Part shown: one piece after another, positions 35,105 through 48,298 of the stretch
Layout of the letters: the number at the start of each line of letters is the position of its first letter
Position numbering within the stretch: position 1 is the first letter of the stretch
Assembly: GCA_033065855.1 (NCBI GenBank)
Contig: JAVXUO010003027.1
Location: 157,045-221,044 of the forward strand
Direction: 5' to 3'
DNA from: Escallonia rubra
Lineage: Eukaryota; Streptophyta; Magnoliopsida; Escalloniales; Escalloniaceae
DNA: 64,000 bases
Notes under the pieces: model-generated
Told to the model about the DNA's origin: nothing
The model's input: the letters and a program-made list of their open reading frames with translations, nothing else
The model's database searches: none
Program-made: the position numbers and the translations under genes

Positions 35105-35729
35105 TGAGATGTAACTTTCTCTAACACGAGCGCTATGACCGGACAGTCTTATTAATAGTCATGTACTTTAAAATTTTTGAACCGCATATTAAAATTTATT
35201 GTATAATCGATATTTTTATGGTTATTCCATCAGAAATAGTCACTTTTTTTTTTCACAAAATGCGTGAACTTCCTCTTTTGAAAATAAAGTAACCCTTATG
35301 TTGAAACATCAATGAGCAATCTCCTTGTGCACATATCTAATTCTGGTTTTGTGAGGAGCATAAGTTATAAGTTTATTTAGTGCGCGGCAAAAAGAAAAAA
35401 GGAAAAAAAGTAGACTCAACCGATGAAAATATGCAAAGAATATATTGAGATAAATTGGTTATTTCAGAGAAATTATTGGTCTAGATTTTCTTTATATCAT
35501 ATGGTTTATAAACGTTAACCACCACAACTAATTAAAAAATGATGAGTTGGTGCCTCTTAGAGGCAAATAAGATCCACCAATTAAAGCATACATAGAATAG
35601 TATGTTATTGCATGAGCCAATTATAAAAAAATTTAAAAGTTTAATCAACATGACTAAATATGGTAGCTCAGGTAGCTCATAATTTCTTAGTAAATAAATT
35701 GTTTAACAAAATGTAAACAAGATTTAACA
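35105..35729. other. AT-rich non-coding stretch
   Basis: No frame, RNA or repeat recognised. Confidence 0.5.
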
Positions 35730-35738
35730 AATTATTTA

Positions 35739-37257
35739 GGGCTAATTACAGTAGTGTCCCTGAGGTTAGGGTATAATTACAGTCAATGACATTAAGTTTC
35801 AAAATGTAACATACCGTGACCAAAAACTTTAAAAATGTATAAGCCGTATCCATCCGTCAGGGTTCCGTTAAAAAATTATTATTTTTTGGCTGATGTCATT
35901 CATACGTATTTTTTAAATGCCAATACTACCCTTATATCATATATCTACATAACATTGTATAAAGATTACAACCCTGATTTAAAAAATTAGGGTTTTAACC
36001 CTAATTCCCAAAATTAGGGTTTTAACCCTAATTCCCAAAATTAGGGTTTCAAATCTACTTCTTTCTCTTTTCAAATTAAGGTTTTAACCCTAAATTTTAA
36101 ATTAGGGTATTTTCGAACCCTTATTTTTTCACTTTTTCTTATTTTCAATCCTTAGGGTTTGAAAATTATGGTTTCGAAACCTAATTTGAATTAGGGTTTC
36201 ATAAATTAGGGCTTCAAAACCCTAATTTTGAAATTTTAATTTCTAATTCTATCTCTCTTCAAATTTTTTGTTTCTTAATATGGATTTTAATTTCCTTAAA
36301 ATACCTTTGTTTTTAAAAAATATGAAAAACCCTAATTCTCATCCCCTCCCCCCACCCCCAGCTCTACCCTAATTTTCATTCTACCTAAATTCTAACTCAC
36401 GCCGCCACCGCCGCCGTCGCTGCCGCCCCCTCCCCCTAGCCATGCCGTCGTTGCCCCATCTCAGCCCCACCCACCCCGCCCTCCCCTCTATCACGCACCA
36501 CCTCAATCATTCACGGTAGCCCCGTTTACCTCAGCACCGCCGCCACAATGGCCCGCCGCAACCAAATCAGATCCAGGCACCCCCCGTAACCGCCACCATC
36601 ACCTTCTGTCACCCCTGCCTTTGAAATCTACTCAGTCGTGACGTAGTCGGCCTCACCACAATCCCTAACAGATCCCGGTCTCACCTCTCTCGCCTTCGTA
36701 CACCATCGACGACTGATCAACCAGCATAATTGTATCCGCGACCCTCCATTATCTCTGCAACCCACCACCATACCCACGGCCTTCCACCACCAACAGATAT
36801 GTTTCTCTTTTTTTTTTTGTAATTATTTAACATAAATCTTTTTTTTGTTGTGGGTTAGTACAGTGTATTGATTGGTGGTGGCGTTGTGTATAGCTTGCTC
36901 CAGCGTAAGGGGCACGACGGTGGTGTTGGGGTGGGTCACGGTAGTGGTGCATGGTAGTTGGTCATGGTTTGTGAGGGTATCGTTGGGGTAAGCAGGGTCA
37001 AGGGTGTACATGACTGGCTGACTGATGTGGGAAGAAAGAGAGGAGAAAGAAATATAAGAGAGAATTTTACCTTTTAAAAGTAAAGAGTGGCATGTTAAGA
37101 AATTACATTTTAAGTCATGAGCAATACGGTCATTTCGCTAAAACCGTTAGGTATTTTTGTATTCCATTAGGTCAAATGATATAAGTGTCTATTTTCCAAA
37201 TTTATGGACACGCGTGTAATTTCACCCTAACCTCAGGGACATTGGTGTAATTAGCCC
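35739..37257. mobile_element. Non-autonomous Mutator-type element E1 with 9-bp duplication
   Basis: Ends GGGCTAATTACA ... TGTAATTAGCCC with inverted subterminal similarity (CCTGAGGTTAGGGT). The 9-bp target duplication AATTATTTA is perfect (35730-35738 and 37258-37266). The interior has repeated TTAGGGTTTTAACCCTAA hairpins (35985-36060) and a GC-rich CCG/CCC tract (36390-36800) foreign in composition, as in Pack-MULEs that carry gene pieces. No transposase. Same family as 50034-51130. Confidence 0.85.
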
Positions 37258-37266
37258 AATTATTTA

Positions 37267-40200
37267 TTTACATGATCATGAAGTTCGATTTAATTATAGT
37301 TATACTTAGATTGAAAATCTAAGTTGGCGACTAACTTAATTACAAGATAAATATAATACGGAGTAATTACTTTTTAGATTTTATATGCATTTTTATCTTT
37401 TAGATATTTAGTTTTTTTCTTTTCATATACTCCTTTCATCCCTAATTAATTGATCGTGTTTAACTTGCACTCTTATTTAGGATATGAGTCATATATTATG
37501 AGTTTTCAATTCTATCCCTATAGAGAAAGAGAAGGAAGGAAGAAATTGGTTAATGAGTTGGTGGATGATTAAATGTGAAGAGAAATATAGAATAAAAAGC
37601 ATAAGAAGGGTAAACATGAAAAAACATCTAAAGAATCTTTCTTAATTTGAAAAGTGATTAATTTGTTTTTGGCAAAGCACAAAAAGAAAGTATGACCCAT
37701 TTTTTTAGGATAGAAGGAGTAAGAGTCTAGGAGTATAAAAGATATAATTAGGTCATAATATGTTGGTATGTTGCTAAAATAGAATTAATGTGCTTAAAGG
37801 TTTAATTACTCCCAACAAAACAACACCGTAGAAAAAGATTGCCAAAATAGAATTTGAGAATGACCACAAAATCTTATTCAAAACAAGTGCACACCTCTTA
37901 TTATATCTAAACACTGACCTGGACTAATTCGACCAACTATTAAACTGGACTACTTAAAGTGGGCTACCTATACTAGACTCTTAACTGGATTGGACCTTGC
38001 TAATTAAATTAAGCATACCATTGAGTGGCAAACAAAAAAAAATTGAGAAAATTACAAGAAGGGACCAACAAAGAAAACCTGGAGAAGAGCGCAAACATAT
38101 TCGTATCCAGGGGAAATTTGAACAAGAAACATTAATAACATAGTCAGAGATAAGGCTTATGCATGGTTACTGATTGGCCATTGCGATTATTTTTCTTCAA
38201 AAGAAATGTAAACAAGCATTTGACTTCCCTTCACAAAACATAACCTCAAGGAGGACTTTGTATATGGGATGTTATGTAGGCGAAGGTTGGGCTAAGAAAT
38301 GAATGGTAAATAAGATTCAAGACCCAAATAAACCCAAAGCCGATTGCAAGAGACTATTAGACCAAGCCTAGATGGTGGCTAAGCCGCCTACCATATCCTC
38401 GTCGGAGAATCAGGTTTGACGTAGTTCAGAAGTTACTAGTCATGCAGCATATCTATCCTTTGTACTTGATTAGTGTAAACCTTAACCATGATTTTTCCTT
38501 TGGCTTCTATCATATCTTTTTTCTTTTTTTGTGGTGGGGTGGGGTGGGGGGGGGGATGATCAAAATCTAATTCACTATATTCAATATCAGCACTTTTTTT
38601 TCTTCATTATATTCATGCACTTCCCGGCGTATTTGTGACATAGGCACAGCCAACAATACTTTTCCATCCCGTGGTTAGGACAATAGGATTTCAGAAGGAA
38701 AGACTAAACTGTTTAGGCCTAACACGCTAACAAGTTGGAAAAAGCAAGCACAGGGTAATCACGAGAATATATTTTGGCCAACCATTGCCTACCATCCTTG
38801 GGAATGCTTATTTTCAGGAAGAATCACGCACAATTTACATTTATTTAAGGGGTTTTTCATTTCTCTAAGCCCATTTTTTTATGACTTATCATTAACCGCA
38901 TTAATTAATTCATGAAATTTTAAATTCAAAAATAAAGAGTAGCCAATTCATCGGCCATGTCATCAATCACAAAGAGTTTACAGAGGAATCTGAAAAAATG
39001 TATTCTCAAAGATTATCTAGAAATAGTTAAATGAAAATTCTGGCTCATAATCAAACTCAGCATCATGACAATTTTCAACCATCCTAATAAACAATCAGCT
39101 CATGCACCATCTTCACTCCCGATCTCGCCCTACTATTAAAAAAGCTCAATCTGCTGCACGGTCTTCCTTTCCTTATCAAGCATAGTGTTAGTTCCACTTT
39201 TTATAACTTCAGGTTCTGAGCACTCCATCCAAATCGTTGTATTTCTTCATGGGGCATCTCGTCCTCACAATCGAGAAAATCCTCATTCTTGTTGATCTCA
39301 GGCTCGGGCTTCTGTGTGTGTGTGTGCGTGGACATTGTGTGCGTGCCTACAATGTAACAATATGGCACTCTGTGCGCATGTGTGTACCACGTGCTTTGGT
39401 ACGTATACACTGTGTGTTTTTGTGAGAGGACAGTGTACTATCTGTATTTTGGAACAAGGGGTAGCATGTGAATGCAATGGGATTAGGATAGGAGAACCAG
39501 ATACCTTTACACTACAAATAAACTTTTTACCTTTGATTCTTGAAATTCTAGATACGAATGAGGAGGAATACAACCAGGATATAAAGTAGCTCCAGATTTT
39601 TTTAGAGATGCAGATAAGTACTCCAACCATATTCCCGACTTTTACGCTATTTCAATTTTTAAGTGTATTTACATGTACGGATCAACTGGATGTTTAAAGT
39701 ATTTTAAGAATTTTTATTGCGATCGTTTTAAACTGCCTAACAAAAAAAAAACTGGAATTGCCATGGATTGCTTACTAGACATTTATAAGTTTGGTTTACA
39801 TAAACCATATGGAAGTTTTCATTGTTTGTTGTGCCCTATATCTAACGGGAGAAAGTTAGATTTTGGACCCTTGTCAAGGGGTTATGTACGTTGAACTAAT
39901 GCGCATTACTGTTATAAATGGTCACCCCTGATTTCACAGTGACGTTTATCCCAAGGTGGGATTATGGGCCCACGTTAGTGGGGCTATGAATGTTGACCGC
40001 AACAACTCTAAGAAAAATTGTTGAACTGTAACAATCGTGAGGCAACGATCTTCAATATAAGTTCTTTTATGCCTTAGGATTGTTCTTTTACTCGTACAGT
40101 GTTATGCTTCTGTACATATTCTCCTTCTGAGCTGCTCATCAATTTTGAGATGAAACCCACGACATGTTAATGAAATTTGAAGACTATTTTGGCTTAGGAT

Positions 40201-40610
40201 ATATGTGTTTGCTGGGCTCTAGCTCATCCTTTATTTTTCAGTCGATTCTCTAGTTGTATCCGGCATTTATGAAGATCACGAGGTAGAGGCTACGAGAGAT
40301 GATTGCTAGAGTAGCGGAGTCCTTTCTCGACTTTGATAATTCCTAATGGCTTGTAGTTAATAAATTTCATTGGAAATCGTAAGGAGCTGATCTCGGGTTT
40401 TACTTGTTCGTTAAGTATTTTAAGGATGTTATTGTTCCATTTTGATAAATCATTAAATAAGGCTCTTAATAGCCAGATTATTGGTTTAGAATTTAGTGGC
40501 TTTCAAAAAAAATTATGTGCATGTTATAGTAAAGCCTAGTAAAGCCCTCGGTGATAAATTTTAATTAGCATGCGGCTGGTAACAGACCTAACTCATGGGC
40601 CTAAATGTGG
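37267..40610. other. Intergenic stretch without recognisable gene
   Basis: AT-rich, with a GGGGT/G-run (38533-38556) and a TG-rich stretch (39313-39340). A minus-strand frame at 39410-39201 ends in an acidic peptide (NEDFLDCEDEMPHEEIQRFG) that I cannot assign. 39920-40630 is probably the decayed 5' LTR of the chromovirus, because it ends in CGTGACA just before the primer-binding site. Confidence 0.4.
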
Positions 40611-41280
40611 ATCGGATTTGGGTCGTGACATAATGGTATCAAAGCGTAGTTCTGAAAACCTCTAAGTGTAGCACTTTATGGCATGGGCTATGCTTTCGAA
40701 ATAAGAGCATATTATTTGCATTAATGAGGTCTAGGCTTTGGGCTTGTGATAATAAGGGTGAAAAAGTTGTGTAATAGTTAATTATCATGCTTGTTATCTG
40801 ATGACCGTTCTCTTCATTGTATAAATAGTATGTCTAGCCAAGGAGTCCCTACTGAACCAAACATGGACAAGAGTACAGGCTCGCCAAACCAGAAGGTCTT
40901 TTTAATAGGATAGTCTTAATAGCCTGACCTACTGACGTTGATGAGATCATACTCTAAGACCATTTGGGTCACTGCATCAGACTGGGGAGGATGTAGGCTT
41001 GCTAGGCTTAGGATGGTAGAAACACATAGAGTTTGAGAGGAGAACCTTATCCTGCGAAAGGGGCTGCATAAAGCATAGGATTATCTTGAGGAAGTTCGTG
41101 CTAACGTGGAGAAAGAAGTTAAGAAGTGTGATGTGAAGGAGGTGATAGCTGGGATGGATACCGTGAAGGAAGTTTAAACGACTTTCTATGAACTTCTCTA
41201 TAAGTTAATAATGGTTCGAGGGAATGGTGCTTGAGGTAAAAAAAGTGTTCTAGGTGGTTAAGAATTTAACAAGGGGCGGT

Positions 41281-42510
41281 CGAACAACATGTAGCCGCAA
41301 CGGTGATGCAACCCCCTAACGAAGTTGCAGGCTCTCCCATTGAGAAACTTGAGAAGTTAGACCCGCCCTCTTTTACCAATAGCACTGATCTTTTCAAAGC
41401 TGAAACATGGCTATCAAACTTGGAAGACATATTTGAGGTATTGGGATGCTCTTAAAGGTAGAAAGTAGCTTTAGCCGCATTCATATTGAAGGATGAAGCT
41501 AACCGTGGTGGAAGATATTCAAACGGGTGAGGGCCAAAGAAGTTACAAATATGGACTAGGAGGGTTTCCAAAGGATGTTTCTTGACAAGTATTATCCCTG
41601 GACTGTTAGGGAACAAATGGAGATTAAGTTCATACAATTGACTCAAGATGTCGCACTACTAAGGAATACGAGACTGTATATACTCAGGTGTCATGCTATG
41701 TCTCTCACTTGGTGGACACTAAAGCGAAGAAGGCAAGGAAGTTTGAGAATGATTTGAGGCTTGGCGTCAGTTCTCGTATCTAAATCTCCAAACTGTGATT
41801 GGGGACTAATGCTGAAGTCATGGATAGAGCCTTAATAGCTGAAAATGATAACCAAAAGTTATTTAGGATTCGAGACCAACATAAAAAGAGGACAAGAAAT
41901 AATCAATTCCAAGGAAGAAATATGTCAAATGACACTTTCAAGCGTTCAAAACCTCAAGAAGTTAGCAGAAGGGTGCAAACCCAAAAAGGGAACGAGCAAA
42001 ACCAAGGATCTAGGAGTTGGGTGACACCTCATAAAGGGAATAATCAAAGGCAATATATTCAGCCCTAGAACGAGTGGACAAATTGGTCCCCAACCATGTT
42101 TCATATGCAAGCGGTTCCATCCTGACCAAGCATGTGGAAGGACATCTTTTGCATGTGGACAAGATGGACATCTCGCTATGAATTGCACTAGGTCTAGACA
42201 ACATAACCAACCGAGAAATAATGTTGCAAAACCTAGGGCAACGACAAGAATGTTTGCAATGACCTCGCGGGACGCGCATGCATCCAATTCAGTGGTTGTA
42301 TGTACACTCTCTATTTCTTCCACTTTTGCAAAAGTATTATTTGATTTCGATGTTATGCATTCTTTTGCATCGCGTGCCTTTATTAACCAGTTAGGCAAGT
42401 GCTTAGAACCTTTAAACTTTCAGCTTTACATATCCACCCTACTTGGGAATGTCATGATTGCGGATCAAGTAGTTAAAGGTTGCATGGTCAATATTAACGG
42501 TAAGGAATAG
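41281..42510 (+). pseudogene. Chromovirus gag-protease remnant
   Basis: Homology blocks in several frames. EKLDPPSFTNSTDLFKAETW and a FLDKYYPWTVREQMEIKF block match gag. A charged linker leads to the CCHC knuckle CGQDGHLAMNC (about 42155-42187). The aspartic protease block is KVLFDFDVMHSF near 42326, where a family member would have D(S/T)GA, so the catalytic loop is lost. Gag forms the particle and protease matures it; neither is functional here. Confidence 0.75.
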
Positions 42511-42849
42511 GCCGTAAACCTCATTTGACTAGATACATTAGAGTTGATGTCACACTAGAGATGGATTGGTTGACAGCATTTCATGCTCTTTGAATTGCTT
42601 CCATAAGAGTGTAACCTTTAGCATCCCTGGTCAAAACATGTTGACCTTTCATGGGTCTAGTATCATATCTCCGCCGCCTATGATTTATGTCTTGCATGCT
42701 AATCAACAATGTAGGAAGGGCTGTCATGGATATTTAGCTCATGTGGTAGAAACCCAACAGAAAGATTTAAGACTAGCGGACATTCCTTTGGTGAAGGAAT
42801 TTTGATGTATTACCGGAGGACTTGCTACAAATGCTATAAGATAACGAAG

Positions 42850-44100
42850 TAGAATTTGGTATTGAGTTAATCCCTAGGGGAGCCCGTACCTCTAAAGCGC
42901 CATATATATCGCTCGCAAAGTTGAATTGGAAGATCTTCTTAATAAGGGGTTTATTCGTCCTTGTGTTTCACCTTTTGGTGCGCCGGTGTTGTTTATAAAG
43001 AAAAAGGATGACACAATGAGATTGTGTATCGACTATCGAGGACTAAACCATGTGAAACCATTACCTGTTGCCTCGTATAGAAAATATGTTTAATGAACTA
43101 TAAGATGCTCAGTGGGTTTCCAAAATTAACGTCCCATCAAGATTCCACCGGTTAAAAATCAGAGCAATGATGTGCCGAAGACCGCCTTTCACACTAGTTA
43201 CATATACTACGACTTTTTAATCATGCTCTTTAGATTGACTAATGCCATGGCCGCGTTTATGGATCTTATGAATAGAATTCTTTGTGCCTTTGCTAAATTT
43301 GTTCGTAGTGGTGTTTATTAATAACATATTGGTATACTCTAAGACTAAGGAAGAGCATGAGCAGCACTTAAGGATGGCATTGTAGATTTTAAGGAAAAAG
43401 AAGTTATAAGCTAGCCTAAGAATGTGAATTTTGGTCATATAATGTTGCATTCTTGGGGCATGTTGTGTCCAAAGAGGGGATATCGTAGAAGCTATTGTTA
43501 GTTGGAACAAACCAACCTCAGTGACAAAGATTCAAAATTTCTTCGGGTAGCTGGTTACTACAGGAGGTTCGTAGAGGGGTTCTCACAGATAGCAGCACCT
43601 TTGACTCACTTCACTCAAAAGGGAGTCAACTTTGAGCGGAACGAAGATTGTGAAAATAGTTTCCAAGAATTGAAGAAAAGACTTGTCACAGCACTGATGC
43701 TTGCTCTTCCTTATAGGTCTGACGGCTTTAGTATTTATAGCGATGCTTCTCGTAAGGGTCTCGGGTGTGTACTGATACAAAATGAAAAGGTAATTGCATA
43801 TGCTTCCAGGCAGTTAACCTTATGAGAAGGATTATCCAACCCACGACTTGGAACTTGTGGTGGTGATATTCTCTCTGAAAATTTGGAGGCGTTACCTCTA
43901 TGAAGAATTGCGAAATATTCACCGATCATAAGAGTTTGAAATATATTTTCATCTAAAAAGAGTTAAATTTGAGACATAGATATTGGTCAGAGTTACTTAA
44001 GGACTACGATGTCAATATCCAGAACCACCCGGACAAGGCGAACATGGTTATTGATGCACCCAGTAGGAAGACATCTTCATTGTTGTCTTTCCTATATTAC
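42850..44100 (+). pseudogene. Chromovirus reverse transcriptase / RNase H remnant
   Basis: A block with [24 protein letters not shown] and [13 protein letters not shown] lies at about 42925-43065. The polymerase motif reads FINNILVYS at about 43314-43340, where the usual DD pair is NN (AATAAC at 43320-43325). 43530-43825 is open and matches the connection and RNase H start (YYRRFVEGFSQIAAPLT, YSDASRKGLGCVL). A weaker tail continues to about 44100 (LKDYDVNIQNHPDKANMVID). The enzyme would copy the element RNA; the active site is destroyed. Confidence 0.8.
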
Positions 44101-44299
44101 TGAGCAGAGGCATTTATTGGAGGACCAGGAGGCTAAACATTGACATCAAAGTTCGAGGCTCAGACAATGACTGTTCATGTAGTAACTTGTGGGGAGACTC
44201 ACTTTGATTGATAAAATTAAGGCAGCTCAGGAACGTGCTTACCATCTGTGTAAGATCATGGACGAGGTCAAGAATAGTAGTAAACCAGAATACACACTT

Positions 44300-45560
44300 C
44301 AAGGTGGAGTACTTCGATTATGTGGCATAATCCGCATTTTGGAAGAATCCCACCTAGTCAGGTTACTCAATCCACCCTGAGAGTACAAAGATGTATAGAG
44401 ACCTTCGTGAGACTTTTTGGTAAGGGAACATGAAGGGAGAAATTGCCAAATTCACGTCCAAAGGCTTAGTGTGTCAAGCAAGTGAAAGCGGAGCATCATT
44501 ATAACCCTTACCCATACCAAATAGAAGTAAGAGCACATAACCATAGACTTTGTTTCAGGTCTACCTAAGACTCGTTCTACTCATGACGTTGTTTGGGTGA
44601 TTGTAGATCGACTGACAAAGTGTGAACATTTCTTGCCCATTCGGATGACTTATCCCATGAACAAGTTAGACACCACCTATGAAGAGGAGGATAGTACGCC
44701 TTCATTGTATTCCAGTTACCATTGTCTCGAATAGGGACCCTCGCCTTGTATCCAAGTTCTGGCGTAGTTCACATCGAGCTTTTGCTACCAACTTAGAGAG
44801 TTCTTTCCTCAAGCAGATGGTCAGTCAGAAAGGACTATTCAAACTTTGGAAGATTTGTTGGGGGTATGTGTACTTGAGTTTAAAGCCAATGAGGATGATC
44901 ACTTGCCATTGGCGAATTGTCATATAACAACAGTTATCAGAGTAGCATTTTGGACGGCCCTTTTTTTAGGCTTTGTATGGGAGGAAGCGCGACTCTTTGA
45001 TGGGATGAAGTAAGAGAAAGGAAGTTGTTAGGTTCGAAACTGGTGCAACTAACATCTGAAAAAGTTAACTTGTTGATTAAACATGGATTAAGTGGTGCTC
45101 AAAGTAGGTAGAAGAGCTATGCTGATAATGCAGGCGATCATGTGTTTTTGAAAGTATCACCAATGAAAGAAGTTGTACGGTTTAGTAAAAAACACAAGTT
45201 GAGCCCTAAGTATATAGAGCCCTTCGAGGTACTAGACATAATTGGTTCTCTTACTTACCGGGTTGCATTATCACTTGGGCTAGCAAGCAAACATAATGCT
45301 GAGAATCCCCGAACCTCAAACATGTGTTACAGCCAGAGCCTTTGCAGATCAAGGAAGATTTCACTTATATAGAGCATCCAATTTATATTTTAGATCATAA
45401 GGAGCAGGCACTCTGAATTAGGAAAATTTCCTTGATTAAAGTTCTTTGAAGAAACCACACGATTGAGGATACCACTCAGGAGCGCGATGATGAACTTAGA
45501 GAAAAATATCCCAATTATTCCAGTCTTGACGTACGTAAATGTGGAGGACCAAAATTTTTA
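44300..45560 (+). pseudogene. Chromovirus integrase and chromodomain-type C-terminus remnant
   Basis: The integrase core is visible as FVSGLPKTRSTHDVVWVIVD and LTKCEHFLPIRMTYPM (about 44545-44660), followed by VTIVSNRDPRLVSKFWRS (about 44712-44766). The second catalytic Asp (SDRDP in relatives) is Asn here. At 45142-45290 VFLKVSPMKEVVRF ... LSPKYIEPFEVLDIIG matches the C-terminal integrase domain. 45330-45540 resembles a chromodomain (YILDHKEQAL, VL-RNHTIEDTT). Stops and shifts are frequent. Confidence 0.75.
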
Positions 45561-45939
45561 AGGACGAGAGAATGTAATATTTCGCATTAATCCAATTAAT
45601 TATGATTTACTTGTTTGTTCATATTGTTTATTTTATCTTCTAATTCTCCAAAATTTTAGTCACTGGTCAAACACTAATATAATGAAGTTAGGGACTATAG
45701 AGGAATAAACAAAAGCTAGTAGGTGACTTTTGAAAATTATAACTAAAATGGGGGTTATTATGTAAATATGTACAAAACATCTTCTGATTCTAAAAGGAGA
45801 AGAAGGAGGAGAAATACTGGGGAACCAAGAGAAAGATTGGAGAAGAAATTTTGGGGAATCAAGGGGACAAGAGGCTGATTTCGGTTGAGTAATTGAAGCG
45901 AAGGATTCAAATTCAGGTGGAGAGCATAAAGGTTAATGT

Positions 45940-46810
45940 ATTTTGTAGATACAATAATTCTAGAACGTTCATACATTAAATATATACATGTACTTTAGAA
46001 TATTCATGTATCCTAGAATGTTCATGCATTCAATATGTTCATGTACTTTAGGATATTCATGTACTCTAGGATGTTCATGCATTCAATATTTTCATGTGAT
46101 TTAGGATGTTCATGTATCCTTTCTCTAAGAACTCACCTATAAATAGATGACTATGTATGTAGTCAAGTTGAAGTGAAGCACATAAACAATAAGAAGTTCC
46201 CAGTTTCTCTAGTCAAATACTTGTGTTTTTTAGCATTGCTATAGCATCTAAACACCATAATCCCAATTGTCCCAACATATTTTGGTATCAGAGCCTGGTT
46301 ACGAGTTTACCGGGGCGTTTAAGTGTCAAGAAAATGGCAGCAGCCTCAAATTTTTCAGTCTTATGTTCAAGTTTTTACAGAAGAAAACTAGGATTTTTGG
46401 AAGATAAAAATGAAGACCTTGTTCATTTCCAAAAATCTTTGGAGCATAGTTGAAAAGGGTTATACCGAGTATGAAGATGAAGTGGCCTTAACCAACGGTG
46501 AGAGGGACAAGTTGAACGAGAATAGAACTAAGAATGCCAAAGCTCTATTACTCATTCAATAAGGATTTTTCAATGCAATTTTTCTAAGGATCATTACAGC
46601 CACCGCAGCCAAAGAAGCATGAGAGATTTAACATAAAGAATTTCAAGGTGACACCAAAGTGACAAGCATCAAGCTCCAAGCTTTAAGGAGGCAATTGGAG
46701 AATCTCAAGATGAAGGACTTGGAAGGTATGAAAGATTTCTTTTCTAGAACTATGGAGGTAGTCAATCAAATGAGATCGGTTGGTGAAACTTGGATATGCC
46801 CAAGTTGTTA
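45940..46810 (+). mobile_element. Copia element remnant: LTR end, primer-binding site, gag fragment
   Basis: An LTR-like segment ends CCAACA at 46277. TGGTATCAGAGC (46283-46294) is the initiator-Met primer-binding site. ATG at 46334 opens MAAASNFS; after a shift the gag signature continues with MKTLFISKNLWSIVEKGY, NRTKNAKALLLIQ and FQGDTKVTSIKLQALRR to SRTMEVVNQMRS (about 46780). Stops are present and no protease, integrase or RT follows, so it is a 5' fragment. Confidence 0.75.
45975..46115. repeat. About 32-bp tandem repeat in the Copia LTR
   Basis: Four to five degenerate units based on TTCATGTACTTTAGGATATT / CATGCATTCAATA. They lie just upstream of the LTR end. Confidence 0.75.
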
Positions 46811-47896
46811 TCAGATTCAAGCACAACCGAATAGTTGGAACCCAGAAAGAAAAAGAAACGGATTATTTCTTAGAAAAGGTTATACTCATCGCCTGAACCG
46901 TTGGGACATTCAACTTCAGCCTCACTTGCTTATTCTTACTAAAGTTACCTTTTTTTTTTTTCCGCTCAGTTCCTCAAAAACCACGGTCTATTAGTGTTAG
47001 CATGGGGACGAGACAGATTTCATTGAACTTATTGACATTAACAACACAAAAGGCCTTAAGAAATGGGAAGGAATTGGAAGTCCTAACACCCTATAGGACA
47101 GGACACTTTTAGGAATCACGGGAATATATAGATGGAAAAGGAAAACTCACATCGAACAATTTACCATAAAAATTTACCAGTGAAAGTACATAGAATTTAC
47201 ACAAAATTTTCTAACAAAAAACATTGCAAATGGATGGATTGTTAATATACATTGGAGTCCTAAAAAAACTGTAAGTATCTTAAACAGATCTCCGAAACTT
47301 TCAAAATTGGCTGTGAATGCTTTTTCTGAAATACCAATTGTCTTTAGCAGTGTTGTGTATGTGCTAGAAGAACGATGGAAATTCATCATGGAATGCATCA
47401 GATCTGGCCGTGAATGCTACTTCTTCTGGAGCACCATCAGTTGATGTGCTTTTCAAACGAGAATATGTTCATAAACCATAGCTATGGCAATGGAAACTCT
47501 AACCGGTGCCAGCGATTTGGAAGAAATCTGAGACTTCAAGTGTTGTGTTCGTCTTGTTAGAGGAATATTGCTTTAATTAGATTCAAAAATCTTGTGTTCG
47601 AAGTGGTGATCGAGGAACTCATCTAAGATGGGGTGTGTGTCTGTGGAGAGAGAGAGAGAGAGAGGATGGGCGTGGAGCAGCGGCTACTGCAAGAATATGG
47701 AGATTAGGGTTACAGTTGTGGCTTATGTATTTTGTGTTTGTTTTTTATTTTTCTTATTATTGTTATTAACCATGGTTAAGATTAATATCTAGCTGGATAC
47801 TTACCCCCACCAACTTATCATTTTGTCTAGATGACAAATTTTTAGTCATAATCTATCTAAGGTGATGACGTGGTGTTAGATAACTACTAAATATTT
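46811..47896. other. Non-coding stretch with (GA)n
   Basis: No gene recognised. A short (GA)n lies at about 47651-47673. Confidence 0.45.
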
Positions 47897-48298
47897 TTTC
47901 TTTATGGAAAGTGAATGAGTACGATTAACGAGTCATCAGTCGCATACGCTCACAGATCGGGGAACATATACTTGATCTACGAAGCCGTGTACTGGGATGG
48001 AGAGAGTACAGGGGCAGTATCCCGAAGTCATATAAGCTGGGTGAGGGAGCTATACAGCTATCTGACTCCATATATTTCCAACAATCCCAACTATCCAAGA
48101 GCTTCATATGCCAACTACAGGGACTAGACCTATGAGTGAACAACATAACACACTACAAGCTATGAGGAAGCAAGTCTTTGGGGTGTCAGATACTTCAAAA
48201 GCAATTTTGACAGGTTGGTTCAAGTTAAGACCATGGTCGACAGCGATATTTTCTTCAAGCACGAACAAAGCATTTCTCCTGTTTCGGCGCCAGCGTAG
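47897..48298 (+). pseudogene. Berberine-bridge-enzyme-like oxidoreductase, C-terminal fragment
   Basis: The frame through YGK*MSTINESSVAYAHRSG matches the YGGKM ... FPHRAGNLY region of BBE-like proteins, with a TGA (47912-47914) in place of the second conserved Gly/Lys junction. SHISWVRELYSYLTPYIS and ASYANYRD follow, then a stop and a shift. The terminal BBE domain continues with LWGVRYFKSNFDRLVQVKTM and FFKHEQSISP. In the family this domain closes the active site around the FAD. Upstream FAD-domain sequence is absent. Same strand and complementary content to the N-terminal fragment at 27190-27393, so both may come from one gene or from two members of a cluster. Confidence 0.85.

Larger units (their letters stand above)
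40634..45930 (+). mobile_element. Decayed Ty3/gypsy chromovirus (Tekay-like)
   Basis: The primer-binding site TGGTATCAAAGC (40634-40645, initiator-Met tRNA type) follows the CGTGACA that ends a presumed 5' LTR at 40630. Gag, CCHC knuckle, protease, RT, RNase H, integrase and a chromodomain-type C-terminus follow in chromovirus order, all broken by stops and shifts. A polypurine-like AAGGACGAGAGAA precedes TGTAATATTTCGCATTAATC at 45573, the probable start of the 3' LTR, which is cut before the Copia remnant. It is not capable of expression. Confidence 0.8.

Noticed and set aside
39201..39410. Minus-strand frame with an acidic C-terminus as a gene remnant
   Set aside because: No family recognised, no splice signals and a TG-rich overlap; kept only as a note in the intergenic entry.
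40634..45560. Functional retrotransposon genes
   Set aside because: Protease, RT and integrase catalytic residues are changed, and stops and shifts are frequent.
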